A stretch of 50,332 nt of DNA, from the NCBI GenBank assembly GCA_947461205.1, contig CANHJG010000022.1, positions 1 to 50,332 of the forward strand, in the 5' to 3' direction. Position 1 is the first letter of the stretch. Each line of letters begins with the position of its first letter. The position numbers were made by a program, and so were the translations under genes. This document shows, in pieces, positions 33,587-41,802 of this stretch. Source of the stretch: Opitutia bacterium (GTDB taxonomy: Bacteria > Verrucomicrobiota > Verrucomicrobiia > Opitutales > Opitutaceae). The notes under the pieces are model-generated. The model was given only the letters and a program-made list of their open reading frames with translations. It was not told where the DNA came from and made no database searches.

Positions 33587-35113
33587 CTACCGGCTGCGGC
33601 TCGCGGCGACGAGGGCGGCGAGGCGCGCCTTCATTTTCTCACCGACGGCTGGATGCTTCGCGAACACGTCGGTACTCTCACCAGGATCTTTCGCGAGGTC
33701 GAAGAGTTGGAATTGGGGGGCGGGTGTGCGCTGGAGCGGCTGCTCGACGATTTCGTTGTTCGCAAATTTGGTTTCGTAGCGGACGAGTTTCCAATCGCCG
33801 ACGCGGAAGCCAAAGTTGTCGGTGCCGCCGTTGTCTTGCTGGATGAAGTGTTCGCGGCCTTTCGCGCCGGGTTGGCCGAGGAGAGCGCCGGAGACGTCGA
33901 AGCTGTCGGTGCAGGCGTCGGCCGGGAGGGAAATGCCGGTGAGCGCGGCGAGGCTGGCGGCGAGGTCGATGGTGGACACCAGCTCGTGGGAGACGCCGGG
34001 CGAGATGCGGCCCTTCCAGCGCGTGATGAACGGGGTGCGCGTGCCGCCTTCGTAGACGCTGTATTTTCCGCCGCGAAACGGGCCGCCGGCGCGGTGGTCG
34101 CCCCGTTGCTCGAGCGCGCCGTCCTTGTAGCCATCGTCCATGACGGGGCCGTTGTCGGAGCAGAGCACGACGAGGGTTTTTTCGGCGAGGCCGAGGCGGT
34201 CGAGGGTCTTCATGACCTCGCCGACCTGCCAGTCGAATTCGAGAATCGCATCGCCGCGGAAGCCGAGGCCGGATTTGCCCTGGAAACGCTCGTGGGGCAT
34301 CCGCGGGACGTGAAGATCATGCGAGGCGAGGAAGAGGAAGAACGGCGTGGTGGGGTGGGCCTCGATCCAGGCGTTGGATTTCGCGGCCCAAGCATCGGCG
34401 AGGTCTTCGTCGCGGAAGCGCGCGGCTTTTCCGCCGGTGTAAAAGCCGATGCGGGAAATGCCGTTGTGGATGGTGCCGTTGTGGCCGTGCGACCAATCCA
34501 GCTTGAGTGTAGCGCGCTGGCTGATGCCCGTGGGATGCTCGCCGGCGGGTGGTTTGTCACCGACCCAGAGCGGATCTTTGGGGTCGAGATTGAGCACGCG
34601 GTCGTTTTCGACGAAGACCTGCGGCACGCGGTCGTTGGTCGTGGGCAGGAGAAAATTGTAGTCGAACCCGATCTCGCGCGGGCCGGGCGTGATCGCGCCG
34701 TTCCAGTCAGGGCCCTTGCCCTGGAGGCCGAGGCCGAGGTGCCATTTGCCGATGACGGCGGTGCGGTAGCCGGCGGCCTTGGCGATGTCGGCGATGGTGA
34801 ACGTGTCCGGCGGGACGACGAGGTGGCCGTTGGGCGGAGCGACGCCGGTGCCCTTGCGGCGGAAGGCGTAGTTGCCGGTGAGAAACGAGTAGCGCGTCGG
34901 CGTGCACGTCGAGGCCGAGCAGTAGCCGCTCGTGAAGCGCAGGCCCTCGGCGGCGAGGCGGTCAATATTCGGCGTTTTGAGCGCGGTGGCTCCGTTGACG
35001 GAGATGTCGCCGTAACCGAGGTCGTCTGCCATGATGACGATCACGTTGGGTTTCTCGGCGGCGAGGGAGACCGCGGCGGGGAGAAGTAGAGCGAGTGGGA
35101 GGAATAGACGCAT
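33587..35113 (-). CDS. Sulfatase 4: exported arylsulfatase-like, Cys-type (CTPTR)
   Basis: Exported type I sulfatase of 508 residues. Signal peptide MRLFLPLALLLPAAVSLAAE, metal site PNVIVIMADDLGYGDISVNG, signature CTPTR (Cys70) then YSFLTGNYAFRRKGTGV, IGKWHLGLG, FLASHDLHVPRMPHERF and VVLCSDNGPVMDDGY. The C-terminal subdomain has HFIQQDNGGTDNFGFRVGDW. The family branch seems arylsulfatase A-like. It has no long lysine-rich tail, unlike most neighbours. The gap of 141 bp to sulfatase 5 upstream is the largest in the run, so a secondary promoter there is possible, though I see no clear one. Confidence 0.93.
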   Translation of the reverse strand: MRLFLPLALLLPAAVSLAAEKPNVIVIMADDLGYGDISVNGATALKTPNIDRLAAEGLRFTSGYCSASTCTPTRYSFLTGNYAFRRKGTGVAPPNGHLVVPPDTFTIADIAKAAGYRTAVIGKWHLGLGLQGKGPDWNGAITPGPREIGFDYNFLLPTTNDRVPQVFVENDRVLNLDPKDPLWVGDKPPAGEHPTGISQRATLKLDWSHGHNGTIHNGISRIGFYTGGKAARFRDEDLADAWAAKSNAWIEAHPTTPFFLFLASHDLHVPRMPHERFQGKSGLGFRGDAILEFDWQVGEVMKTLDRLGLAEKTLVVLCSDNGPVMDDGYKDGALEQRGDHRAGGPFRGGKYSVYEGGTRTPFITRWKGRISPGVSHELVSTIDLAASLAALTGISLPADACTDSFDVSGALLGQPGAKGREHFIQQDNGGTDNFGFRVGDWKLVRYETKFANNEIVEQPLQRTPAPQFQLFDLAKDPGESTDVFAKHPAVGEKMKARLAALVAASRSR

Positions 35114-35254
35114 GGGGGGATGACGGGGGAAAGAAGAAAAAAGGAGGACGAGAGAGAGAGGGGGATTGAGCGCGGGGGAGAATGATGCGGGAGATCGATT
35201 TGGGACAATGGGCGTCGAAGGTGCGTGGATGGTGGCGCCGGCTGTCGGCGCCGT

Positions 35255-36694
35255 TCATTCGGGCGCCCACGTGGTCTGTGCGGTGCGGCCCTCGGGGTGC
35301 CACCAAGTGTCGAGTTTGGCGGCGAGCGTGGCGACGACGGCTGAATTTTGCGCGGCGAGGTTTTTGCTTTCGTGCGGATCGGCCAAGAGATCGAAGAGCT
35401 GCGGGCGTTTTTCGTCGCGGGGATTCGACGAGGCATAACGCGCGCTCACGGCGCCGTCGTAGGTGAGCAATAATTTCCATTTGCCTTCGATCACCCAGCG
35501 GTAGACGAGGCTGTCGGCGGGACGGTCGATGTTCGCGACGTCGTGGGCGAAGGTCTCGCCATAGGCGATGGTGCGGGGCGTGGGCTGGCCGCTTTTCAAG
35601 ACGGGCAGGAGATTGTAGCCGGGGAGATTTTTCGCGGGGGTGAGCCCGGCGGCGGCGAGGGCGGTCGGAACGATGTCGATGCTGGAGCCGAGCTGTTCGC
35701 CCCGATTGCCGGGACGAATCACGCCGGGCCAGCTGTAGAACGTGGGCTGGCGGATGCCGCCTTCGTTGGCGGTCTGTTTTGAACGCGGGGCGTAGCCGGC
35801 GCCGTTCTCCTGCTGAATCCAGCCGTTGTCGCCGATGTAAACGACGAGGGTGTTTGGCGTGAGGCCCTTGGCGTCGAGGCGGCCGAGCAATTGGCCGCAC
35901 GTTTCGTCGAACCACTCGACCATCGCGAAGTAGCGGGCGATGTGGTCCGAGGCGATGCCCTTGGCCTTGTATTTTTGGAAAAGGTGGTCGGGCGGCGTGT
36001 GCGGCGTGTGCGGGAGAAACGGCGCATACCAGACAAAGAACGGTTTCTTCTCGGCCGTGGCATGATCAATGAAGTCGAAAATCGGCGTCAGCCCTTCGCG
36101 CCCGATCTTGAGTCCGTCGTCGCCGTGACGTCCGCCGGGCTGGGGAAATCCGCGCGTCATACCGTGAGTGAATCCGCCGCGCTGGTAGCTGCCTTCCCAC
36201 CACTTTCCGGATTGGTGGCTGAGATAGCCCTGATCGCCGAGGAGCTTCGCGATGGATGGTTGCTGGTAAAATTGCGCGATGAGTTTTTCGCGCCGGGCCT
36301 CATCAGCGGCGGATTCGCCCGGCTGTTTGGCGGCGGCTTTTTCGGCCTTGGTCGCCTTGGGCGCCTTGGTGGCACGGGGGGCGGGCTCGCTCAACAGGGC
36401 GGGATCGTTGCCACTGATCTTGTGTTGGTGCGCGTAGAGACCCGTGGCGAACGTCGCGAGCGCGGGGCGACAGAGGGCGGTGGGCACATAGCCGCGCGAA
36501 AACACGGCGCTGCGCGCGGCAAGTTTGTCGAGGTGGGGGGTCTCGATCTGCGGGTGGCCCATAAAGCCGTAGTCGGTCCAGCCATGGTCATCGGAGATGA
36601 TGAACACAATGTTGGGGCGAGCGGGCTCGGCGGCGAAAGCAGCGACGTGGCCGACGACCGCGAAGGCGAGGGCAAGAGGGGAGAAAAACTTCAT
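35255..36694 (-). CDS. Sulfatase 5: exported, Cys-type with variant signature CRPAL
   Basis: Exported type I sulfatase of 479 residues. Signal peptide MKFFSPLALAFAVVGHVAAF, metal site PNIVFIISDDHGWTDYGFMG and signature CRPAL (Cys75). The cysteine and proline of CxPxR are kept, but the arginine is leucine. The following ATFATGLYAHQHKISGND is typical of a sulfatase group that I recall carrying CRPSL, so the change is probably a lineage trait rather than decay. HQSGKWWEGSYQRGGF and VVYIGDNGWIQQENG complete the site. A lysine/alanine-rich loop (RATKAPKATKAEKAAAKQPG, about 107-126) is inserted soon after the signature. It lies 32 bp after sulfatase 6. Confidence 0.9.
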   Translation of the reverse strand: MKFFSPLALAFAVVGHVAAFAAEPARPNIVFIISDDHGWTDYGFMGHPQIETPHLDKLAARSAVFSRGYVPTALCRPALATFATGLYAHQHKISGNDPALLSEPAPRATKAPKATKAEKAAAKQPGESAADEARREKLIAQFYQQPSIAKLLGDQGYLSHQSGKWWEGSYQRGGFTHGMTRGFPQPGGRHGDDGLKIGREGLTPIFDFIDHATAEKKPFFVWYAPFLPHTPHTPPDHLFQKYKAKGIASDHIARYFAMVEWFDETCGQLLGRLDAKGLTPNTLVVYIGDNGWIQQENGAGYAPRSKQTANEGGIRQPTFYSWPGVIRPGNRGEQLGSSIDIVPTALAAAGLTPAKNLPGYNLLPVLKSGQPTPRTIAYGETFAHDVANIDRPADSLVYRWVIEGKWKLLLTYDGAVSARYASSNPRDEKRPQLFDLLADPHESKNLAAQNSAVVATLAAKLDTWWHPEGRTAQTTWAPE

Positions 36695-36726
36695 GGGGTA
36701 ACGCAGGGGGCAGCGAGAGCGCGGGG

Positions 36727-38577
36727 TTATTGCCGCAAGGTGAGGTTGACGCGGCGCACATCCATCACGGAGGCACCGGGGATCTGAAGCGCGCGGAGCG
36801 TGAGCGGACCGCGGCCTTTTTCGAGTTGCACGGTGCCGAGCGCCAGCGGGCGAAAGTCCTTCATCTGTGATTCACCGGCCGGGCGCGGGAGGGTATCCTG
36901 ATTTGTGTAAAGGGGCGGATCCCAGCCGGGGGCGACTTTGCCGGTGAGCTTGGCCTGCTTGAAACTGAGTTCGATGGTGGAACCCGCATCGGGCACGCGA
37001 CAGGTGTAATCGATCGTCACGTCATAGGTGCCGGCCGTGTGGACATCGATGTCCCACGTAATTTTGTCGGCGGGGTTCGTCCAATTGACGAAGTAGGAGC
37101 TGTTGGGCGCGTTTGAACTTCGCTTGACGGAACCGTGACCGACACCGTCGCGCGCCGGCAGCATCGTGAGCGGAAACTCGGCGTAACCGACGGAATACGG
37201 CCGGTCATCAGGCGGAAGGATCGGGGCACCGGCGGCGTTGGGCTTCTTTTTGCCCTTAGCATTGGTTACCTCGGTCGCGGCCGTGAGCGAGGCCCCGCCC
37301 AGCATGTCTTTGCGCCAGGCGGCAGCGGCGTCCGAAAGTTTTTTGGCGATCTCCGGGTGATCGGCGGCGAGGTCGCGCTGTTGGCCGTAATCGGCGACCA
37401 TGTCGAAGAGACGTCCGGCGGAATCGAGGCGATGCTGTTGGGTCCGGACGCTGACAGCCGTGTTCCACGCGTTGAAAATCATGCGGTCAGGCCAAGGGCT
37501 TTTCTGGCCGAGCACGAGTGGGGAGAGATCGCGACCATCGAGGGGCGCGCTGCCGACGCGTGGGATACCCGCGAGCGAAGTCATGGTCGGCAGGAGATCG
37601 ATGGCCCCGGCGATCTGCTCGATCCGCTGGCCGGCGGGAATTTTCGCGGGCCAACGGAGGTAGCCTACGGAGCGGACGCCGCCCTCGTCAGTGCTACCTT
37701 TGCGGTTCTTCATGCCGCCGTTCCAACGGAAGGAATTGGGGCCATTATCGGAGAAATAAAATACGATAGTGTTGTCCGCGAGCTTCAGCTCGTCGAGGCG
37801 GGCGAGAATGCGGCCGACGTTCCAGTCCTGGTTTTCAATCATCGCGAGGGCGCAGCGCGTCTCTTCGAGCCCCTCCTGCTCGGGATTGGTGGCGCGTTGG
37901 GTGATGGCTTTGTTTTTGAACCGTTGCCAATAGGAGTCGGGCACGGCCCAAGGTGAGTGGGGCGTGGTGAACGGCACGTAACAGAGGAAGGGCTGGTCCT
38001 TGTTTTTGGTGATGAACTGCAGGGCGCGTTCGGTGCAGACATCCACGATATAGCCGGAGGTGCGGACCATCCGGCCGTTGTCGTCCAACGGCGCGTCGAA
38101 GTATTCGCCCCAGTGCCCCGCCGTGTAACCGAAATATTCGTCGAAGCCGCGGGCGCGGGGATGGTAGGGCCATTGCGTGCCGTTGTGCCATTTGCCGAAG
38201 GCGCCCGTGGCGTATCCGGCGGCCTTGAAGGCGTCGGCGATGGTTTTTTCCGTGAGGTCGAGGCGCTCCTGTCCGGTCGAGACGCCGCGCACGCCGCCGC
38301 GCGGATGATAACGGCCGGTGAGGAATTCGGCCCGGGTCGGCGCACAAACCGGCTGCACATAGAAGCGGTCGAGCGAGGCCCCGCCGCGTGCGATGCGGTC
38401 GATATTCGGCGTGGCCACTTGGGGGTTGCCCGAAAATCCGTAGTCGCCCCAGCCGGCGTCGTCGGCGAGGAGAATCACGATATTCGGGCGGGCGGACGGC
38501 GCGGCGGCCGGGAGCCGCGCAGCGGTCGCGAGCAACAGACCGGCGAGGGCGAGGAGGGAAGCGGGGCGGAGGTGCAT
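36727..38577 (-). CDS. Sulfatase 6: exported, with extra C-terminal beta domain (CAPTR)
   Basis: Exported type I sulfatase of 616 residues, the largest of the set. Signal peptide MHLRPASLLALAGLLLATAA, metal site PNIVILLADDAGWGDYGFSG, signature CAPTR (Cys78), GAFGKWHNGTQWPYHPRARG, FDEYFGYTAGHWGEYF, CYVPFTTPHSPW and IVFYFSDNGPNSFRWNGGMK. The catalytic part ends near residue 435. A lysine-rich linker (NAKGKKKPNAAG) then leads into about 165 residues resembling a carbohydrate-binding beta-sandwich (ITWDIDVHTAGTYDVTIDYT, STIELSFKQAKLTGKVAPGW, LTLRALQIPGASVMDVRRVN). The ATG at 38577 is chosen; upstream frame extension is antisense noise. It lies 25 bp after sulfatase 7. Confidence 0.92.
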   Translation of the reverse strand: MHLRPASLLALAGLLLATAARLPAAAPSARPNIVILLADDAGWGDYGFSGNPQVATPNIDRIARGGASLDRFYVQPVCAPTRAEFLTGRYHPRGGVRGVSTGQERLDLTEKTIADAFKAAGYATGAFGKWHNGTQWPYHPRARGFDEYFGYTAGHWGEYFDAPLDDNGRMVRTSGYIVDVCTERALQFITKNKDQPFLCYVPFTTPHSPWAVPDSYWQRFKNKAITQRATNPEQEGLEETRCALAMIENQDWNVGRILARLDELKLADNTIVFYFSDNGPNSFRWNGGMKNRKGSTDEGGVRSVGYLRWPAKIPAGQRIEQIAGAIDLLPTMTSLAGIPRVGSAPLDGRDLSPLVLGQKSPWPDRMIFNAWNTAVSVRTQQHRLDSAGRLFDMVADYGQQRDLAADHPEIAKKLSDAAAAWRKDMLGGASLTAATEVTNAKGKKKPNAAGAPILPPDDRPYSVGYAEFPLTMLPARDGVGHGSVKRSSNAPNSSYFVNWTNPADKITWDIDVHTAGTYDVTIDYTCRVPDAGSTIELSFKQAKLTGKVAPGWDPPLYTNQDTLPRPAGESQMKDFRPLALGTVQLEKGRGPLTLRALQIPGASVMDVRRVNLTLRQ

Positions 38578-38602
38578 AGGGGACGGGGGAGCCACGGAGC
38601 CG

Positions 38603-40129
38603 TTATTTTTTCGACTTTGCTTTCGGGTTGTTGGACTCGGGTGAGCCCGGGCGGATTGACGCGCGGCCGTTCGGCTTGGTGACGTCGTAGGCTGGATTGG
38701 TCGTGGGAAATTTTGCGTCGACTGAGCGCTGCCAGGCGGCGAGTTCGCGGCGCAGGGAGGCGACGCGGGCGGGTTCGCGGGCGGCGAGGTCGGTGGCCTC
38801 GGCGAGATCGGTGACGACATTGTAGAGTTCGAAGCGATCGTCTTCGAACCAGTGAATGAGTTTCCACGGGCCGCGGCGAACGGCCGCGGCGGGCGCGCCG
38901 CCTTGATTACCGTAGTGCGGATACTGCCAGAAAATCGCGCGGTCGGGGGCGGCACCGCCGCGGAGCACGGGCACCAGGCTGACGCCGTCGAGAATCTGGC
39001 CGGGAGCGGGCTTCGCGCCGGCGGCTTCAAGCAGGGTCGGAAAAAAGTCGGGGCTCGTCACGGGCGCGGCGAGGACGGAGCCGGGCTGCACGGTGCCCGG
39101 CCAGCGCACGATGAGCGGTTCGCGAATGCCGCCTTCATACATCCAGCCCTTACCGGCGCGCAGCGGGAGATTGGAGGTGGGCCAGCCTTCGCTGGTGGCG
39201 AGACCGCCGTTGTCGCTCGTGAAAATGACAATCGTGTTTTCGGCGAGACCGAGGGCGTCGAGTTGGGCGAGGACCTTGCCGACGGCGAGATCCATGGCCT
39301 CGACCATGCCGGCGTAAACGGCGTGGGCTTGGGTGAGGCGGACCTCGCGCGGCTCTTCGCGGCCCCATTGGTCGGTCAGGCCGAGCCGGTCGCGTTTGTC
39401 TTCGTACTTTTTCTTGAGGTCGGGGCGTGCCATGAGCGGCGTGTGGACCGAGTAGAACGGGAAGTAGGCGAAGAACGGGCGGTCTCGGTTCGCCGCGATG
39501 AACTTGGCGGCTTCGGTGGCGAGGCGGTCCGGCAGGTGTTCGCCGGCGGGGCCGTCGGGGAGGCGGGGATTGCCGTAGGGCGAGAAGTACTGTTTGCCGC
39601 CATACGGGCCGCCCTTGTCGATGCCGCCGAGGTTGCGGTCGAAGCCCTGGTTCTCGGGCCACCAGCCCTCGGGGCCGAGGTGCCATTTGCCGGCAAAGAA
39701 AGTCGCGTAGCCGGCGGCCTTGAGGGATTTCGCGAGCGTGGGCGCATCGAGGGCGAGGCGGTCGGTGTAGGCGGCCGGGAGGAGCTTGGTGTTGCGTTTC
39801 CAGTCTTTCGGCTGCGGGGCGCCGATGTAGTCGGTGATACCCGAGCGCTGCGGCCACTGACCGGACAGAATGCTCGCGCGCGTCGGCGAGCAGACGGGAC
39901 AGGCGGCGTAGGCATCGGTGAACTTCGCGCCCTCGCGGGCGAGGCGGTCGAGGTGCGGGGTCTCGTAGAACGTGCTCCCGTAGGCGCCGAGATCCTGGCG
40001 ACCGAGGTCGTCGGCGAGGAAGAAGACGATATTCGGCGGGCGAGGGGCGGGCGCGGCGGCCGAGCGCGCCGCCCCGCCCGCCAGCAGGATCGCGCCGGAA
40101 AAAACGAGTCGCTGAAGGGTGGGGATCAT
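38603..40129 (-). CDS. Sulfatase 7: exported arylsulfatase-like, Cys-type (CSPTR)
   Basis: Exported type I sulfatase of 508 residues. Signal peptide (LVFSGAILLAGGAARSAAAP), metal site PNIVFFLADDLGRQDLGAYG, signature CSPTR (Cys80) then ASILSGQWPQRSGITDYIG, FFAGKWHLGPEGWWPENQGF, YFPFYSVHTPLMARPDLKKK and IVIFTSDNGGLATSEGW. It resembles the arylsulfatase A-like group common in Planctomycetes and Verrucomicrobia. It ends in a basic tail (NNPKAKSKK). Its ATG overlaps the TGA of sulfatase 8 by 4 bp (ATGA), so translation is probably coupled. AAGGA about 11 nt upstream is the only SD-like element among the twelve. Confidence 0.93.
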   Translation of the reverse strand: MIPTLQRLVFSGAILLAGGAARSAAAPAPRPPNIVFFLADDLGRQDLGAYGSTFYETPHLDRLAREGAKFTDAYAACPVCSPTRASILSGQWPQRSGITDYIGAPQPKDWKRNTKLLPAAYTDRLALDAPTLAKSLKAAGYATFFAGKWHLGPEGWWPENQGFDRNLGGIDKGGPYGGKQYFSPYGNPRLPDGPAGEHLPDRLATEAAKFIAANRDRPFFAYFPFYSVHTPLMARPDLKKKYEDKRDRLGLTDQWGREEPREVRLTQAHAVYAGMVEAMDLAVGKVLAQLDALGLAENTIVIFTSDNGGLATSEGWPTSNLPLRAGKGWMYEGGIREPLIVRWPGTVQPGSVLAAPVTSPDFFPTLLEAAGAKPAPGQILDGVSLVPVLRGGAAPDRAIFWQYPHYGNQGGAPAAAVRRGPWKLIHWFEDDRFELYNVVTDLAEATDLAAREPARVASLRRELAAWQRSVDAKFPTTNPAYDVTKPNGRASIRPGSPESNNPKAKSKK

Positions 40130-41766
40130 TTCTTGGACTTTCCTTTCTTGGGCGCAGGAATCTCGGGGTCGTTAACCGGACCGGACATCGGCGGGGTCTC
40201 GTAGAATTTTCCGTCGTCGATGAGGCGCGGATCGCCGGTGCGGGTGAGTTCGCCCATGAGACGTGCTTCCAGGTTCGCGCGGGCGGTGGCGAAGCGCGGG
40301 TCGGCGGCGACATTCTTGGTCTGCTGCGGGTCCGACTTGAGTTCGTAGAGTTCCTCGCGCGGGCGTTTGCCGTAGATCCAATTGAAGTGATCCTTCCACT
40401 TCGGATCGTTGCGCCGGGTGACGAACCACGCCTTGGTCGGGCTGGCGTCATCATCAGGAAGCGTGGCCCGGGTTTCTTCGGTGAGCTCCTCGATCGTCGG
40501 AGGATTAGAACCGTCGAGCCGGTAAGGATCACCCAGCGGCCAACGGTCGGGGCGGAAATTGATGATATAGAGGAAATCGTGGGTGCGGATCGCGCGCTGC
40601 GGATACGGGGTGTAGTCGGCACGGGCGATTTCGACGTGGCGCTCGCGGCCGATGTAGACGGCGTCGCGCGCGGGCTCCACTTGGCCGGATTTGGTCGAGC
40701 GCAGGAGATTCACGAGGCTGCGGCCAGTCATGACGGTGGGCGGTTTCAGTCCGCCCATTTCCAGAAACGTCGGGGCCAGGTCCGGCAAGGTGATGAGATC
40801 GTCGACCACGCGACCGCCGGTCACACCGGGGCCGCGGATCGCCAGGGAGACGCTGGCGCCGAAGTCGTAGAGGTTGCACTTGCCGTGGCCGAAGCCGGGC
40901 GCGCCGTGGTCCCCGCTGACGACGATCAGGGTGTGGTCGAGTTCGCCGATTTCGGCGAGGCGCGCGAGCAAGATCCCGAGCGCCGCATCGACGGCCTGCG
41001 CTTCTCCGAGGTAGTCGGCGAAATCTTCGCGCAATTCCGGGACGTCGGGCAAATAGGCCGGCATTTTTCCCTGCAATGAATCGGGTTCGATCCCCCAAAG
41101 TTTTTGGCCGGACCCCTTCATCCATTTGCGATGGGTCGTGGTCGGGCCGAACCAATAACAGAAGGGCTGGCCGGGTTTTCGGTCGGCGAGGAAGGCGTTG
41201 AAATTCCCGCGGACCTCGTCGTAGATCGCGTTTTTTGCCGCCTCGAGGGACTGGCCTTGGGCCACCATGGCGGTGACGTGGGTGGAAAACTTGTTGAACC
41301 GACTGCCCGCTTTTTCATAGGCGTATTTTCCCGCGCCGTAGGGAGCGTCGTTGGGCGTGCCGGGGCCCCAGACCTTGTAGGTCTCGCCGAGATGGTAGCC
41401 GGCCTCGCCCAGCAGGAGTGCGTAGGAAGGATTGGAAAAATCCCAAATGGCTCCGCGCAGAATCGACGCGCGGCCGGTGCGCCAGAAGTGCTGACCGGAG
41501 AGGATCGCGCTGCGGCACGGAGTGCAACTCGGCGCGGAGACGAAGGCTTTGCGGAACAAGACGCCTTCGCGGGCGACGCGGTCGAAATTCGGCGTTTGGA
41601 CGGCGTCGCTCAACGTGCCCGGGCCGTCGAGCTTGGCGTAGGCGCTCGCGTAGCGGCCCCAATCGTCGGCGAAGGCGAAGAGGATGTTGGGGCGTTTCGC
41701 TTCGGCCGCGCCAGCGGATTCGGCGCCGAGCACGGACGAGAGTAGGAGGAGGAACAGGCGTTTCAT
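40126..41766 (-). CDS. Sulfatase 8: exported, heparan N-sulfatase (sulfamidase)-like (CTPCR)
   Basis: Exported type I sulfatase of 546 residues. Signal peptide MKRLFLLLLSSVLGAESAGA, metal site PNILFAFADDWGRYASAYAK, signature CTPCR (Cys81) in FRKAFVSAPSCTPCRSAILS, GETYKVWGPGTPNDAPYGAG, CYWFGPTTTHRKW and LIVVSGDHGAPGFGHGKCNL with YDFGASVSLAIRGPG. The long N-terminal loop (DGPGTLSDAVQTPNFDR) and FVSAPSC resemble sulfamidase (SGSH)-like enzymes, suggesting N- or O-sulfated hexosamine as substrate, which is inference. It ends in a strongly basic tail (APKKGKSKK). It overlaps sulfatase 7 by 4 bp and lies 36 bp after sulfatase 9. Confidence 0.92.
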   Translation of the reverse strand: MKRLFLLLLSSVLGAESAGAAEAKRPNILFAFADDWGRYASAYAKLDGPGTLSDAVQTPNFDRVAREGVLFRKAFVSAPSCTPCRSAILSGQHFWRTGRASILRGAIWDFSNPSYALLLGEAGYHLGETYKVWGPGTPNDAPYGAGKYAYEKAGSRFNKFSTHVTAMVAQGQSLEAAKNAIYDEVRGNFNAFLADRKPGQPFCYWFGPTTTHRKWMKGSGQKLWGIEPDSLQGKMPAYLPDVPELREDFADYLGEAQAVDAALGILLARLAEIGELDHTLIVVSGDHGAPGFGHGKCNLYDFGASVSLAIRGPGVTGGRVVDDLITLPDLAPTFLEMGGLKPPTVMTGRSLVNLLRSTKSGQVEPARDAVYIGRERHVEIARADYTPYPQRAIRTHDFLYIINFRPDRWPLGDPYRLDGSNPPTIEELTEETRATLPDDDASPTKAWFVTRRNDPKWKDHFNWIYGKRPREELYELKSDPQQTKNVAADPRFATARANLEARLMGELTRTGDPRLIDDGKFYETPPMSGPVNDPEIPAPKKGKSKK

Positions 41767-41802
41767 GGGGGGATCTTTTTTTGCGATGGAGCCGGTGCGA
41801 GG

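Noticed and set aside
40126-41766. Heparan N-sulfatase as a firm substrate call for sulfatase 8
   Set aside because: Resemblance to sulfamidases is visible, but bacterial members of this branch have varied substrates; kept as similarity only.
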